A stretch of 64,000 nucleotides of DNA, taken from contig NZ_JAKZFD010000012.1 of the NCBI RefSeq assembly GCF_022549225.1, forward strand, positions 62,001 to 126,000. The letters are read 5' to 3'. Positions 43,819 to 53,453 of the stretch are shown here, piece by piece. Within the stretch, counting starts at the first letter, position 1. Each line of letters begins with the position of its first letter. This DNA is from Pelomonas sp. CA6 (GTDB taxonomy: Bacteria > Pseudomonadota > Gammaproteobacteria > Burkholderiales > Burkholderiaceae_C). The position numbers and the translations under genes were made by a program. A model generated the notes under the pieces. That model had not been told where the DNA came from and did not search any database. It saw nothing but the letters and a program-made list of their open reading frames with translations.

Positions 43819-45522
43819 TCAGGCCGGCGCCTGTGCGCGCTCCTCGCCCTGATAGCCGCGCGGCACCGCGCCGAGCAGGCGGCGGGTGTAATCCTGCTTG
43901 GGCGCGCGCAGCAGCTCCTGCGCGTCGGCCTGTTCGACCACGTCACCGTGCTGCATCACCAGCACCTCGTCGGAGATGAACTTGACCACCGCCAGGTCGT
44001 GGCTGATGAAGATGTAGGACAGGCCGAACTCGTCCTGCAGGTCCTTGAGCAGGTTCAGCACCTGGGCCTGCACCGAGACGTCCAGCGCCGACACCGACTC
44101 GTCCAGCACCAGCACCTCGGGGTTCAGCGTCAGGCAGCGCGCGATCGCGATGCGCTGGCGCTGGCCGCCGGAGAACTCGTGCGGGTACTTGTACAGCGCG
44201 TTCTCGTCCAGCCCGACCTTCTTCAGCAGCGCGACGGCGCGGTCCAGGCGCTCCTGGTGGCTGGCGCCGATGCCGTGGATCTCCATCGGCTCGGTCAGCG
44301 CCTGCGCGATCGTGAAGCGCGGGTTCAGCGACGCATAGGGATTCTGGAACACCACCTGGATGCGGCGGCGCATCTTCTGCCAGTCGGCGCCGCCCATCTT
44401 CAGCAGGTCGCGGCCCTCGAACAGCACCTCGCCGCCGGTGGGCTCGTGCAGGCGCAGCAGGGTCAGCCCCATGGTGGTCTTGCCCGAGCCGGACTCGCCC
44501 ACCACGCCCAGCGTGTGGCCCTTGCGCAGCTGGAAGCTGACGTCCTTGACCGCCTTGAACTCGGTCTTGCCGAACAGGCCGGACTTGAAGAAGAAGCTCT
44601 TCTTCAGCCCGCGCGCCTCCAGCACCACCGGCGCGTTGGGGTCCTTGGGCTTGGCGGTCTTCTGCGCGCGCACCTCGCCGGCCTGCGCGGCGATGTGGTC
44701 GTCGATGACCATCAGCCGCGCCGGGTTCTCGGTCAGGCTGGGCCGGCAGGCCAGCAGCGCGCGGGTGTAGGCGTCCTGGGGCTGGTGGAAGATGTCGGCC
44801 ACCGGCGCCTTCTCGCGGATCTCGCCATGGCGCATCACCACCACCTGGTCGGCGATCTCGCCCACCACGCCCAGGTCGTGCGAGATGAACAGCATGCTCA
44901 TCTTGTGCGTGTCCTTGAGCTTGGCCATCAGGTCCATGACCTGGCGCTGGATGGTCACGTCCAGCGCGGTGGTGGGCTCGTCGGCGATCAGCAGCTTGGG
45001 CTTGCAGGCCAGCGCCACCGCGATCATCACGCGCTGCTGCTGGCCGCCGGACATCTCGTGCGGATAGCTCTTGAGCCGGCGCTTGGGGTCGGGGATGCCG
45101 ACCTCGTTGAGCAGCTCCTCGGCGCGCGTCAGCGCCTGGCGCCGCGTCATGCCCAGGTGCTTGATCAGTGGCTCCATGATCTGGTCGGCCACCGTGAACA
45201 CCGGGTTCAGCGAGCTCATCGGGTCCTGGAACACGCAGGCGATCTCGCGCCCGCGCACCGACTGCAGCTCGCGCAGGCTGGTCTTCAGCAGATCGCGGCC
45301 CTGGAACTCGATGCGGCCGCTGCGTTCGGCGTTCTCGGGCAGCAGGTTCAGGATGGACATCGCCGTGACGCTCTTGCCCGAGCCCGACTCGCCCACCAGC
45401 GCCACCGTGCTGTTCTCCGGCACGTCGAAGCTGACGCCCTTGACCGCCAGCTGGCGCTGCATCTGCCCGTCCACCTTGCCCATGCGGAAGGCGACCTTCA
45501 GGTCCTGTATCGATAGCAACAT
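43819..45522 (-). CDS. Peptide-type ABC transporter ATPase, two fused domains
   Basis: 567 aa, a DppD-DppF fusion as in YejF. Domain 1 (about 1-260): Walker A GESGSGKS (about 44-51), signature SGGQQQR, Walker B LLIADEPTTALD. Domain 2 (about 300-555): Walker A GESGSGKT, signature FSGGQRQR, and Walker B LVLDESVSALD. Both have the D-loop and a switch His in LFISHDL and IFISHDL. They hydrolyse ATP to drive uptake through the two permeases encoded just upstream. The C-terminal peptide-transporter type region of domain 1 (QDAYTRALLACRPSL) is present. It is the last gene of the leftward operon, 24 nt after the permease gene, and ends before a terminator hairpin. Confidence 0.95.
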   Translation of the reverse strand: MLLSIQDLKVAFRMGKVDGQMQRQLAVKGVSFDVPENSTVALVGESGSGKSVTAMSILNLLPENAERSGRIEFQGRDLLKTSLRELQSVRGREIACVFQDPMSSLNPVFTVADQIMEPLIKHLGMTRRQALTRAEELLNEVGIPDPKRRLKSYPHEMSGGQQQRVMIAVALACKPKLLIADEPTTALDVTIQRQVMDLMAKLKDTHKMSMLFISHDLGVVGEIADQVVVMRHGEIREKAPVADIFHQPQDAYTRALLACRPSLTENPARLMVIDDHIAAQAGEVRAQKTAKPKDPNAPVVLEARGLKKSFFFKSGLFGKTEFKAVKDVSFQLRKGHTLGVVGESGSGKTTMGLTLLRLHEPTGGEVLFEGRDLLKMGGADWQKMRRRIQVVFQNPYASLNPRFTIAQALTEPMEIHGIGASHQERLDRAVALLKKVGLDENALYKYPHEFSGGQRQRIAIARCLTLNPEVLVLDESVSALDVSVQAQVLNLLKDLQDEFGLSYIFISHDLAVVKFISDEVLVMQHGDVVEQADAQELLRAPKQDYTRRLLGAVPRGYQGEERAQAPA

Positions 45523-45546
45523 CTCAACTCTCCGTGATCGTGGGGG

Positions 45547-46602
45547 TCATTCCAGACCACGCAGCTTGGGGTCCAGCGCATCGCGCAGCGCATCGGTGAA
45601 CAGCGCGAAGGCGGTGACGAAGATGGCCATGAAGGCCGTCACCGCGACCAGCTGCCACCAGTAGCCCAGGATCAGCTCGCTCTGCGCCTCGGCCAGCATC
45701 GTGCCCCAGGAGACCTGGTCCACGCTCACGCCCAGGCCCAGGTAGGACAGGATCACCTCGCTCTTGATGAAGCTGACCACGTGCAGCGAGAGCTGCACCA
45801 GCGCCACGTGCGAGACGTTGGGCAGGATGTGCTTGAACATGCGCGAGGTCTTGGAGGCGCCGATGGCCTCGGCCGAGCGCACGTACTCGCGCACCGAATG
45901 CTTCATGAACTCGGCGCGGATCAGGCGGTAGATGCCGGTCCAGCCGGCCAGCCCGAGGATCATCACCACCGGCAGCACGCCGCGCCCGAACACCACCGCG
46001 AACGCGAAGATCAGCAGGATGTTGGGCATCGCCGTGAAGACGTTGTAGACCCACTCCAGGAAGTCGCCGACCTTGCCGCCGTAAAAGCCCGAGATCGCGC
46101 CCAGCACGGTGCCGATCACGGTGGCCACCAGCGCCGCCAGCACGCCCACCAGGATGGAGATCTCCGCGCCCTTGATGGCCTTGGCCAGCACGTCGCGGCC
46201 CAGGCGGTCGGCGCCGAAGGCGAGGGTCTGGGCCTTGACCGTGTCCTCGGTCTTGTAGGTCTTGGCGCGCTCTTCCCATTCCTTGTACTTGGGCGCGAGC
46301 GGATCGATGTCGCTCAGGTCCACGTTGGGGCCCTTGGGTTGGGGAATGGCGCCGGCGTTCTCGGCCGGGGCCGGTCCCATGAAGGTGGGCGGCGCGTTGG
46401 GCACGCCCACTTCCTTCTGCCAGTCGCGGGCCACCAGGCCCACGCCGGCCGCGATCACCAGCAGCAGCGACAGCGCCACCACCACCATCGCGCCCATGCC
46501 CATCTTGTCGGCCCGCAGGCGGCGCCAGGAGGCGGCCCACACGCCCTGCGAGCGCTTGGGCGCCGCGCCGTTCGTCGTCGTCGAAGTCATCACTGCACTC
46601 AT
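45547..46602 (-). CDS. Peptide-type ABC transporter permease (DppC/YejE-like)
   Basis: 351 aa with about six membrane helices. The cytoplasmic EAA loop, which contacts the ATPase, reads EYVRSAEAIGASKTSRMFKHILPN (about residues 240-265; core EAIGASKTSRMFKHILPN). An extended periplasmic segment (about 65-130) rich in Pro and charged residues separates helix 1 from the rest, as in YejE-like proteins and longer than in DppC. It follows the DppB-like permease with a 4-nt ATGA overlap (46599-46602), so the two subunits are made together. Confidence 0.94.
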   Translation of the reverse strand: MSAVMTSTTTNGAAPKRSQGVWAASWRRLRADKMGMGAMVVVALSLLLVIAAGVGLVARDWQKEVGVPNAPPTFMGPAPAENAGAIPQPKGPNVDLSDIDPLAPKYKEWEERAKTYKTEDTVKAQTLAFGADRLGRDVLAKAIKGAEISILVGVLAALVATVIGTVLGAISGFYGGKVGDFLEWVYNVFTAMPNILLIFAFAVVFGRGVLPVVMILGLAGWTGIYRLIRAEFMKHSVREYVRSAEAIGASKTSRMFKHILPNVSHVALVQLSLHVVSFIKSEVILSYLGLGVSVDQVSWGTMLAEAQSELILGYWWQLVAVTAFMAIFVTAFALFTDALRDALDPKLRGLE

Positions 46603-47537
46603 TTCAGAACCACCCGTGGGTCGACGAGCTTGTAGAGCAGGTCGGTGATCAGGTTCACGACCATGGTCAGCGCCGCGATGTAGATCGCGAAGGCCTGGAT
46701 CACCGGGTAGTCGCTGCGGTTGACCGCCAGCAGGATCTCGCGCCCCAGGCCCGGGATGGAGAAGAAGACCTCCAGCAGGAAGGAGCCGACGAACACGTGC
46801 GGCAGCGCCACCGAGATGTTCGTCATGATGGGGATCATCGCGTTGCGCAGCACGTGCTTGAGCAGGATGGTCTTCTCGGTCAGGCCCTTGGCGCGCGCGG
46901 TGCGCACATAGTCATGGCCGATCTCGTCCAGGAAGAAGGTGCGGTACAGCCGCGTGTAGGGCGACAGCGCCACCGCGACCGCGACGAAGATGGGCAGCGG
47001 CGCGTAGGTGCTCAGGTTGGTCCAGAAGCTGTCGCTCCAGCCCTGCACCGGGAACCAGCCCAGGCGGAAGGCGAAGAAGTACTGGAACACGATCACGTAG
47101 ACCAGCAGCGAGATGGACACCGCCACCGTCGTGAAGATCATCACCGCGCGGTCGATCTTGCTGCCGCGCATGTAGGCCACGGCCAGCGCGAAGGGGATGG
47201 CCAGCAGCACTTCCAGGATCAGGATGGGCAGCATCACCGTCAGCGTGGCCGGCATGCGGCTGGCGAACAGGCTGGACACCGATTCGTTGGTCGCCCAGCT
47301 CTTGCCCCAGTCGAAGGTCACGATCTGCTTCAGGAAGATCAGCAGCTGCTCCCAGACGGGCTTGTTCAGCCCCAGCTGTTCGCGGATCGCCTGGACCTGC
47401 TCGGCGCTGGCGTTGAGTCCGCCCAGCACTTCGGCCGGATCGCCGCCAAACCATTTGAAGAGGAAGAACACCAGCAGCACGACCCCCAGCAGGGTGGGGA
47501 TCATTTGCCAAAGGCGTCTGAACAAGTAAGCCGCCAT
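46599..47537 (-). CDS. Peptide-type ABC transporter permease (DppB/YejB-like)
   Basis: 312 aa with six hydrophobic helices. The N-terminal RRLWQMIPTLLGVVLLVFFLFKW and the EAA loop DYVRTARAKGLTEKTILLKHVLRN are typical of OppB/DppB permeases. The segment VRTARAKGL (about residue 220) contacts the ATPase. ATG 47537 has AGGAG ten bases upstream, and the in-frame sequence before it is not typical. It opens the leftward permease/ATPase operon and faces, across a 377-bp divergent intergenic region, the first of five binding-protein genes. Confidence 0.94.
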   Translation of the reverse strand: MAAYLFRRLWQMIPTLLGVVLLVFFLFKWFGGDPAEVLGGLNASAEQVQAIREQLGLNKPVWEQLLIFLKQIVTFDWGKSWATNESVSSLFASRMPATLTVMLPILILEVLLAIPFALAVAYMRGSKIDRAVMIFTTVAVSISLLVYVIVFQYFFAFRLGWFPVQGWSDSFWTNLSTYAPLPIFVAVAVALSPYTRLYRTFFLDEIGHDYVRTARAKGLTEKTILLKHVLRNAMIPIMTNISVALPHVFVGSFLLEVFFSIPGLGREILLAVNRSDYPVIQAFAIYIAALTMVVNLITDLLYKLVDPRVVLK

Positions 47538-47914
47538 TGCTGTCGGGCTCCTATTGCGAGTCGCTGGATCCCGGCGGCCTGCGTGCGCGTGGCGTACAGC
47601 GCCGGGAGAACTGAAACCCCGCGCGCTGGTCAAGCGAACGGGGACTGGGCCCGCCATGGCATGCAGCGGCCCTGGTGCAGGGCTGCGGGTCAACGGGCGC
47701 GAGTCTAGTGCAGCACCGATGGGGCGCACATAGCTGTTTGTTCGCATTAAGCTGAATATTCGTTATGGTTTCCCGGGGCGCTGTGGTCGTGGTTCTGGGC
47801 CACAATGCGCGCCCATCCGGGGCTGGCGCGCGAGGATCCGATGCGCCACATGCCGCTGTCCCCCGCCGTCCGCGCGCCTGGTCGCGCGCCTCTCCTTCAG
47901 CCCACGATGCGACG
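47538..47914. promoter_or_regulatory. Divergent control region of the transporter locus
   Basis: The 377-bp gap between the leftward permease operon and the rightward binding-protein operon has no credible gene. Its A/T-rich core (about 47728-47770) holds the palindrome GAATATTC (47754-47761). TTGTTC (47738-47743) is followed, 19 bp later, by TTATGG (47763-47768), a weak rightward promoter; a leftward -10 such as CTATGT in the same core is possible. Sharing one core would let a single regulator control both operons. Confidence 0.4.
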
Positions 47915-49738
47915 ATGCGAGCCGGCCTGACCCTTCTTCTCTCCCTGGCGCTGCTGGATGGCGCCGCGGCGCAGACCGCGGCAAGCGCCGCCGCGCCGGC
48001 CGCGCAGCCGGCCAAGGTGCTGCGCTACGCGATCCGCATCGCCGAAACCGGCTTCGACCCGGCCCAGGTCACCGACCTTTATTCGCGCACCATCACCGCC
48101 GGCATCTTCGACGCGCCGCTGCGCTACGACTACCTGGCCCGTCCGGTGCGCCTGCGTGCGTCCACCGTACAAGACTTGCCGGAGATCTCGCCGGACTACA
48201 AGACCCTGACCTTCCGCGTGCGCCCCGGCATCTATTTCGACGATGACCCCGCTTTCGGGGGCCGCAAGCGCGAGCTCGTCGCGGCGGACTACGTCTACGC
48301 GATCAAGCGCCACTACGACCCGCGCAACAAGAGCGGCAACCTCTACCTGCTCGAGAACGCCAAACTGCCGGGCCTGACCGAGCTGCGCCGCAAGGCGCTC
48401 AAGGACAAGACGCCCTTCGACTACGACAGCGAAGTGGCCGGCGCGCGCGTGCTGGACCGCTACACCTTCCAGGTGCGCAGCGAGACCGGCGATCCGCGCT
48501 TCGTGAACAACTTCGCCGACCCCTTCCTCGGCGCGGTGGCGCGCGAGGTGGTCGAGCGCTACGGCGACAAGATCATGGAGCACCCGGTGGGCACCGGCGC
48601 CTGGCGCCTGGCCGACTGGCGGCGCAGCTCGCTGATCGTGCTCGAGAAAAACCCGAACTTCCGCGAAGAGCGCTACGACCAGCAGCCCGACCCGTCCAAT
48701 GCCCGCCTGGTGGCGCAAGCCCGGCGCCTGCAGGGGCAGCGCCTGCCCCTGATCGACCGCGTCGAGATCTCGGTGATCGAGGAGAACCAGCCGCGCTGGC
48801 TGTCCTTCCTGCGCGGCGAGTTCGACATGGTCGACGAGGTGCCGCAGGAATTCATGCCCATCGCGATGCCGCGCAACCAGCTGGCGCCCAACCTGGCCGA
48901 ACAGGGCATGCAGGCGGTGCGCTACCTGCGCGCCGACGTGGCGATGAGCTACTTCAACATGAACGACCCCACGGTGGGCGGCCTGGCGCCCGAGAAGGTG
49001 GCGCTGCGCCGCGCGATCTCGCTGGCCTGGGACGTGCAGAAGGAAATCCGCCTGCCGCGCCGCGGCCAGGCCATCGCCGCGCAGGGGCCCATCGCGCCGG
49101 GCGTGGCCGGCCACGACCCGGACTTCCGCAGCGAGCTCAGCGAGTACGACCCCGCCAAGGCCAAGGCCCTGCTGGACCTCTACGGCTATGTCGACCAGGA
49201 CGGCGACGGCTGGCGCGACATGCCCGACGGCAGCCCGCTGGTGATCGAATACGCCACCGAGCCCGACGGCGAGAAGCGCCAGCTCGCCGAGCTGTGGCAG
49301 AAGGCCATGGACGCGATCGGCGTGCGCATCCGCTTCAAGATCGGCAAATGGCCCGAGAACCTCAAGGCCGCCAATGCCGGCAAGCTGATGATGTGGGGCG
49401 TGGGCTGGAGCGCCACCGCGCCGGACGGCGACACCTTCCTGGCGCTGGGCTACGGCCCCAACGGCGGCCAGGCCAACAAGTCGCGCTTCGCGCTGCCCGC
49501 CTTCGACGAGCTGTACCGCCGCCAGAAGTCCATGCCCGACGGCCCCGAGCGCACCGCCGTGATGCGCGAGGCGCAGCGCCTGATGGTGGCCTACATGCCG
49601 ATCAAGCTGCATGTGCACCGCATCTACACCGACATGGCCCAGCCCTGGCTGATCGGCTATGACCGCAACATCTACATGCGCGATTTCTGGAAGTATGTGG
49701 ATATCGACCTGGCGGCGCGCGAGCGCGCCGGCCACTGA
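47915..49738 (+). CDS. Family-5 extracellular solute-binding protein, copy 1
   Basis: 607 aa. A signal peptide (residues 1-20, ending DGAAAQ) exports this peptide/nickel-type (SBP_bac_5) periplasmic binding protein, which delivers ligand to the ABC permeases. The mature start VLRYAIRIAETGFDPAQVTDLYSRTI, then RPGIYFDDDPAF, EHPVGTGAWRL and the C-terminal YMPIKLHVHRIYTDM are shared by all five neighbours. A complete 12-residue EF-hand-like loop DQDGDGWRDMPD (49193-49228) keeps acidic residues at positions 1, 3, 5, 9 and 12. ATG 47915 is the start that gives the signal peptide. It is the first of five tandem paralogues. The ligand is probably a peptide or opine-like compound but is undefined. Confidence 0.93.
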   Translation: MRAGLTLLLSLALLDGAAAQTAASAAAPAAQPAKVLRYAIRIAETGFDPAQVTDLYSRTITAGIFDAPLRYDYLARPVRLRASTVQDLPEISPDYKTLTFRVRPGIYFDDDPAFGGRKRELVAADYVYAIKRHYDPRNKSGNLYLLENAKLPGLTELRRKALKDKTPFDYDSEVAGARVLDRYTFQVRSETGDPRFVNNFADPFLGAVAREVVERYGDKIMEHPVGTGAWRLADWRRSSLIVLEKNPNFREERYDQQPDPSNARLVAQARRLQGQRLPLIDRVEISVIEENQPRWLSFLRGEFDMVDEVPQEFMPIAMPRNQLAPNLAEQGMQAVRYLRADVAMSYFNMNDPTVGGLAPEKVALRRAISLAWDVQKEIRLPRRGQAIAAQGPIAPGVAGHDPDFRSELSEYDPAKAKALLDLYGYVDQDGDGWRDMPDGSPLVIEYATEPDGEKRQLAELWQKAMDAIGVRIRFKIGKWPENLKAANAGKLMMWGVGWSATAPDGDTFLALGYGPNGGQANKSRFALPAFDELYRRQKSMPDGPERTAVMREAQRLMVAYMPIKLHVHRIYTDMAQPWLIGYDRNIYMRDFWKYVDIDLAARERAGH

Positions 49739-49748
49739 CCCTCTCGCA

Positions 49749-51596
49749 ATGAAGTCTTCCCCTTCCCTGCGCCTGCGCGCCCTCTCCCTGTCCCGTCGCG
49801 GCCTGCTGGCCCTGGGCCTGATCGCCGCCGTTCCCGTGCATGCCGCCGACCCGGCGCCAGCGCCCAAGGTGCTGCGCTACGCCATCCGCGTGGCCGAGAC
49901 CGGCTTCGATCCGGTGCAGGTCACCGACCTGTACTCGCGCGTCATCGTCGCCGGCATCTTCGACACGCCGCTGCGCTACAGCTACCTGGCGCGGCCCTAC
50001 CAGCTGGAGCCCGGCGTCACCGAGGGCATGCCCGAGGTGCTGGACAACCACACGCGCTTCATCTTCCGCTTCCGCAAGGGCATCTACTTCGCCGACGATC
50101 CGGCCTTCCAGGGCCGCAAGCGCGAGCTGACCGCGGCCGACCTGGCCTATTCGATCCGCCGCCACTACGACCCGCGCTGGAAGAGCGGCAGCCTCTACCG
50201 GCTGGAGAACGCCGGCGTGCTGGGCCTGTCCGAGCTGCGCAAGGCCGCGCTGACGCACAAGACGCCCTTCGACTACGACCGCCCGGTCGACGGGCTGCGC
50301 CTGCTGGACCGCTACACGCTGGAGGTCCGCATCGCGCACAGCGATCCGCGCTTCCTCTACCACTTCGCCGATCCGATGCTGGGCCTGGTCGCGCGCGAGG
50401 TCGTGGAGCACTACGACGGCAAGATCATGGAGCACCCGGTGGGCAGCGGCGCCTGGCGCCTGGCCGACTGGCGGCGCAGCTCGCTGATCGCGCTGGAGAA
50501 GAACCCGAACTACCGCGAGGAGTTCTACCGCGAGCCGGTGCCCACGGACAACCCGGTGCTGGCCGAGCAGGTGCGCCGCCTGCAGGGCCGGCGCCTGCCC
50601 ATGATCGACCGCGTGGAGATCTCCATCATCGAGGAGAACCAGCCGCGCTGGCTGGCCTTCCTGCGCAAGGAATTCGACATGGTGGACGACCTGCCGGCCG
50701 AGTTCGCGCCCATCGCGATGCCGCAGAACCAGCTGGCGCCCAACCTCGCCCGCCAGGGGCTGCGCGCGGTGCGCTACGCGCGCTCGGACATCGTGGCGAG
50801 CTACTTCAACATGGACCACCCGCTGGTCGGCGGCTACACGGCGGACAAGATCGCGCTGCGCCGCGCCATCGGGCTGGCCGTAAACCTGGAGCAGGAGATC
50901 CGCCTGCCGCGCCGTGGCCAGGCCGTGCCGGCGCAGGGCATCGTCGCGCCGGGCGTTACCGGCTACGCCGCCGATTTCAAGTCCGAGATGAGCCAGCACG
51001 ACCTGCCGCGCGCCAAGGCCTTGCTGGACCTGCACGGCTATGTGGACCGCGACGGCGACGGCTGGCGCGACCAGCCCGACGGCAGTCCGCTGGTGCTGGA
51101 GTACGCCACCCAGCCCGACGGACAGAACCGCCAGCTCGCCGAGCTGTGGCAGAAGAACATGGACGCGCTGGGCCTGCGCATCCGCTTCAAGATCGCCAAG
51201 TGGCCCGAGAACCTCAAGGCCGCCAACGCCGGCAAGCTGATGATGTGGGGGCTGGGCTGGAGCGCCGACATCCCCGACGGCGAGAACTTCCTCGGCCTGG
51301 GCTATGGCGGCAACAAGGGCCAGTCCAACAAGGCACGCTTCGACCTGCCCGCCTTCAACGCGCTGTACAAGAAGCAGCACGGCATGCCCGACGGCCCCGA
51401 GCGCGACGCCGTGATCCGCGAGGCCCAGCGCCTGCTGGTGGCCTACATGCCCTACAAGGTGCATGTGCACCGCGTCTTCACCGACATGCTGCAGCCCTGG
51501 GTCCTGGGCTACGACAAGAACCTCTACCTGCGCGACTTCTGGAAGTACGTGGACATCGACACCGAGCGCCTGGCGCGTGAAGGGGCCGCGCGATGA
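49749..51596 (+). CDS. Family-5 extracellular solute-binding protein, copy 2
   Basis: 615 aa with a signal peptide preceded by SRRGLLALG, a twin-arginine-like run, so Tat export is possible. The SBP_bac_5 features match copy 1, and it is the closest to it of the four downstream copies: both share IRHYDPR/IKRHYDPR, TPFDYD and EFAPIAMPQNQLAPNL/EFMPIAMPRNQLAPNL. The EF-hand-like loop is DRDGDGWRDQPD (51045-51080). It starts 10 nt after copy 1 and overlaps the start of copy 3 by 4 nt, so it is translated as part of one operon. Ligand unknown. Confidence 0.93.
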   Translation: MKSSPSLRLRALSLSRRGLLALGLIAAVPVHAADPAPAPKVLRYAIRVAETGFDPVQVTDLYSRVIVAGIFDTPLRYSYLARPYQLEPGVTEGMPEVLDNHTRFIFRFRKGIYFADDPAFQGRKRELTAADLAYSIRRHYDPRWKSGSLYRLENAGVLGLSELRKAALTHKTPFDYDRPVDGLRLLDRYTLEVRIAHSDPRFLYHFADPMLGLVAREVVEHYDGKIMEHPVGSGAWRLADWRRSSLIALEKNPNYREEFYREPVPTDNPVLAEQVRRLQGRRLPMIDRVEISIIEENQPRWLAFLRKEFDMVDDLPAEFAPIAMPQNQLAPNLARQGLRAVRYARSDIVASYFNMDHPLVGGYTADKIALRRAIGLAVNLEQEIRLPRRGQAVPAQGIVAPGVTGYAADFKSEMSQHDLPRAKALLDLHGYVDRDGDGWRDQPDGSPLVLEYATQPDGQNRQLAELWQKNMDALGLRIRFKIAKWPENLKAANAGKLMMWGLGWSADIPDGENFLGLGYGGNKGQSNKARFDLPAFNALYKKQHGMPDGPERDAVIREAQRLLVAYMPYKVHVHRVFTDMLQPWVLGYDKNLYLRDFWKYVDIDTERLAREGAAR

Positions 51597-53440
51597 GCGC
51601 CGCCGCCCGCTGCGCGCGCCGGCCCTGGACCGCGCTGGCGCTGGCCGGCGCGCTGCTGCTGGCGCCGCTGGCCACCGTGCGCGCGGCGCAGGAGGGCGCG
51701 GCGGCGCCGCCCAAGGTGCTGCGCTACGCCTTCCGCGTCGCAGAGACGGGTTTCGATCCGGCCAAGATCACCGACCTGTATTCGCGCATGATCACGCCCC
51801 ACATCTTCGAGGGGCTGTACACCTACGATCATCTCGCGCGGCCGGCGCGGCTCAAGCCGCTGACCGCGGCCGGCGATCCCGAGCACAGCGAGGACTACAA
51901 GACCTGGACCGTGCGCCTGCGGCCCGGCATCTACTTCGCCGACGACCCCGCATTCAAGGGCCGCAAGCGCGAGCTGGTCGCCGAGGACTATGTCTACAGC
52001 CTGAAGCGCTTCGCCGACCCCGCGGTGGGCTCGCCGGTCTGGAGCGAGGTCGAGGAGATGGGCCTGCTGGGCCTGGCCGAGTACCGCGACGCGGTGCGCA
52101 AGAGCGGCCGGCCCTTCGACTACGGCCGCCCCATCGAGGGCCTGCGCGCGCTGGACCGCTACACGCTGCAGTTCCGCCTGCGCGAGACGCGGCCGCGCTT
52201 CATCCAGACCCTGGCGCAGAGCGACCTCTATGGCGCCGTGGCGCGCGAGGTCATGGAGGCCTACCCGGGCGCCAGCATGGAGCACCCGGTGGGCACCGGG
52301 CCCTTCGTGCTGAAGCAGTGGCGGCGCAGCTCGCTGATCGTGCTGGAAAGGAACCCCGGCTACCGCGAGCGCTACTACGACCAGGAGGTGCAGCCCGGCG
52401 CCGACGACGCCGAGGGCCGCGCGCTGCAGGAGCGCTTCCGCGGCCGCCGCCTCCCCATGGTGGACCGCGTCGAGGTGTCCATCATCGAAGAGAACCAGCC
52501 GCGCTGGCTGTCCTTCCTGGCCGGCGAATACGACCTGCTGGAGCGCGTCCCCGAGGACTTCATCCAGCAGGCCATGCCCCAGGGCCGCGTGGCGCCCAAC
52601 CTCGCCAAGAAGGGCGTGCAGGGCTGGCGCACGCTGACCTCGGACGTGCTTTTCACCGTCTTCAACATGGAAGACCCGGTGGTGGGCGGCACCACGCCCG
52701 ACAAGGTGGCGCTGCGCCGCGCCATCGGGCTGGCGCTGGACGTCGACCGCGAGATCCGCCAGGCGCGGCGCGGCCAGGCCATTCCCGCGCAGTCACTGTA
52801 CATGCCCAACACCTCGGGCTACGACAGCGCCTTCAAGAGCGAGATGAGCGACTTCGACCCGGCGCGCGCCCGCGCGCTGCTGGACCTCTACGGCTATGTC
52901 GACAAGGACGGCGACGGCTGGCGCGACCAGCCCGACGGCGCGCCGCTGGTGATCGAAACCCTGACCACGCCCGACGCCTTCCAGCGCCAGATCGACGAGA
53001 TCTGGCAGAAGAACCTCGCGGCCATCGGCCTGAAGCTGCGCTTCAAGGCCGGCAAGTGGCCCGAGAACCTCAAGGCCATGCGCGGCGGACACTACATGGT
53101 GTGGTCGCTGGCCACCTCGGCGTCCAAGCCCGACGGCCAGGACTCGCTGGCGCGCATGTACAGCGGCCAGATCGGCGGCCAGAACTTCGCCCGCCTGCGC
53201 CTGCCCGAGGTGGACGCGCTGTACGAACAGGCCAGCCACCTGCCCGACGGGCCCGAGCGCGACGCGGTGTTCCTGCAGACCAAGCGCATCGCCACCGCCT
53301 ACATGCCCTACAAGTACCGCGGCCACCGCTTCCTCACCGACCTCGCGCAGCCGCAGCTCAAGGGCTACCGCCGGCCGCTGTTCTGGCAGAACTGGTGGGA
53401 GTACGTGGACATCGTCGCGCCCGCCACGGCCGCGCCCTGA
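51593..53440 (+). CDS. Family-5 extracellular solute-binding protein, copy 3
   Basis: 615 aa with a signal peptide (about 1-31, ending TVRAAQ). It belongs to the second group within the set (copies 3, 4, 5): these share YVYSLKR or YVYSFKR, GPFVL or GPFML after HPVGT, and NPGYRER or NPGFREL, and end in a GYRRPLF or GYRRPIF segment. The EF-hand-like loop DKDGDGWRDQPD is at 52901-52936. Its ATG overlaps the copy 2 stop (ATGA, 51593-51596), so translation is coupled. Ligand unknown. Confidence 0.93.
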   Translation: MSAAARCARRPWTALALAGALLLAPLATVRAAQEGAAAPPKVLRYAFRVAETGFDPAKITDLYSRMITPHIFEGLYTYDHLARPARLKPLTAAGDPEHSEDYKTWTVRLRPGIYFADDPAFKGRKRELVAEDYVYSLKRFADPAVGSPVWSEVEEMGLLGLAEYRDAVRKSGRPFDYGRPIEGLRALDRYTLQFRLRETRPRFIQTLAQSDLYGAVAREVMEAYPGASMEHPVGTGPFVLKQWRRSSLIVLERNPGYRERYYDQEVQPGADDAEGRALQERFRGRRLPMVDRVEVSIIEENQPRWLSFLAGEYDLLERVPEDFIQQAMPQGRVAPNLAKKGVQGWRTLTSDVLFTVFNMEDPVVGGTTPDKVALRRAIGLALDVDREIRQARRGQAIPAQSLYMPNTSGYDSAFKSEMSDFDPARARALLDLYGYVDKDGDGWRDQPDGAPLVIETLTTPDAFQRQIDEIWQKNLAAIGLKLRFKAGKWPENLKAMRGGHYMVWSLATSASKPDGQDSLARMYSGQIGGQNFARLRLPEVDALYEQASHLPDGPERDAVFLQTKRIATAYMPYKYRGHRFLTDLAQPQLKGYRRPLFWQNWWEYVDIVAPATAAP

Positions 53441-53453
53441 GCGCCGAGCAGCG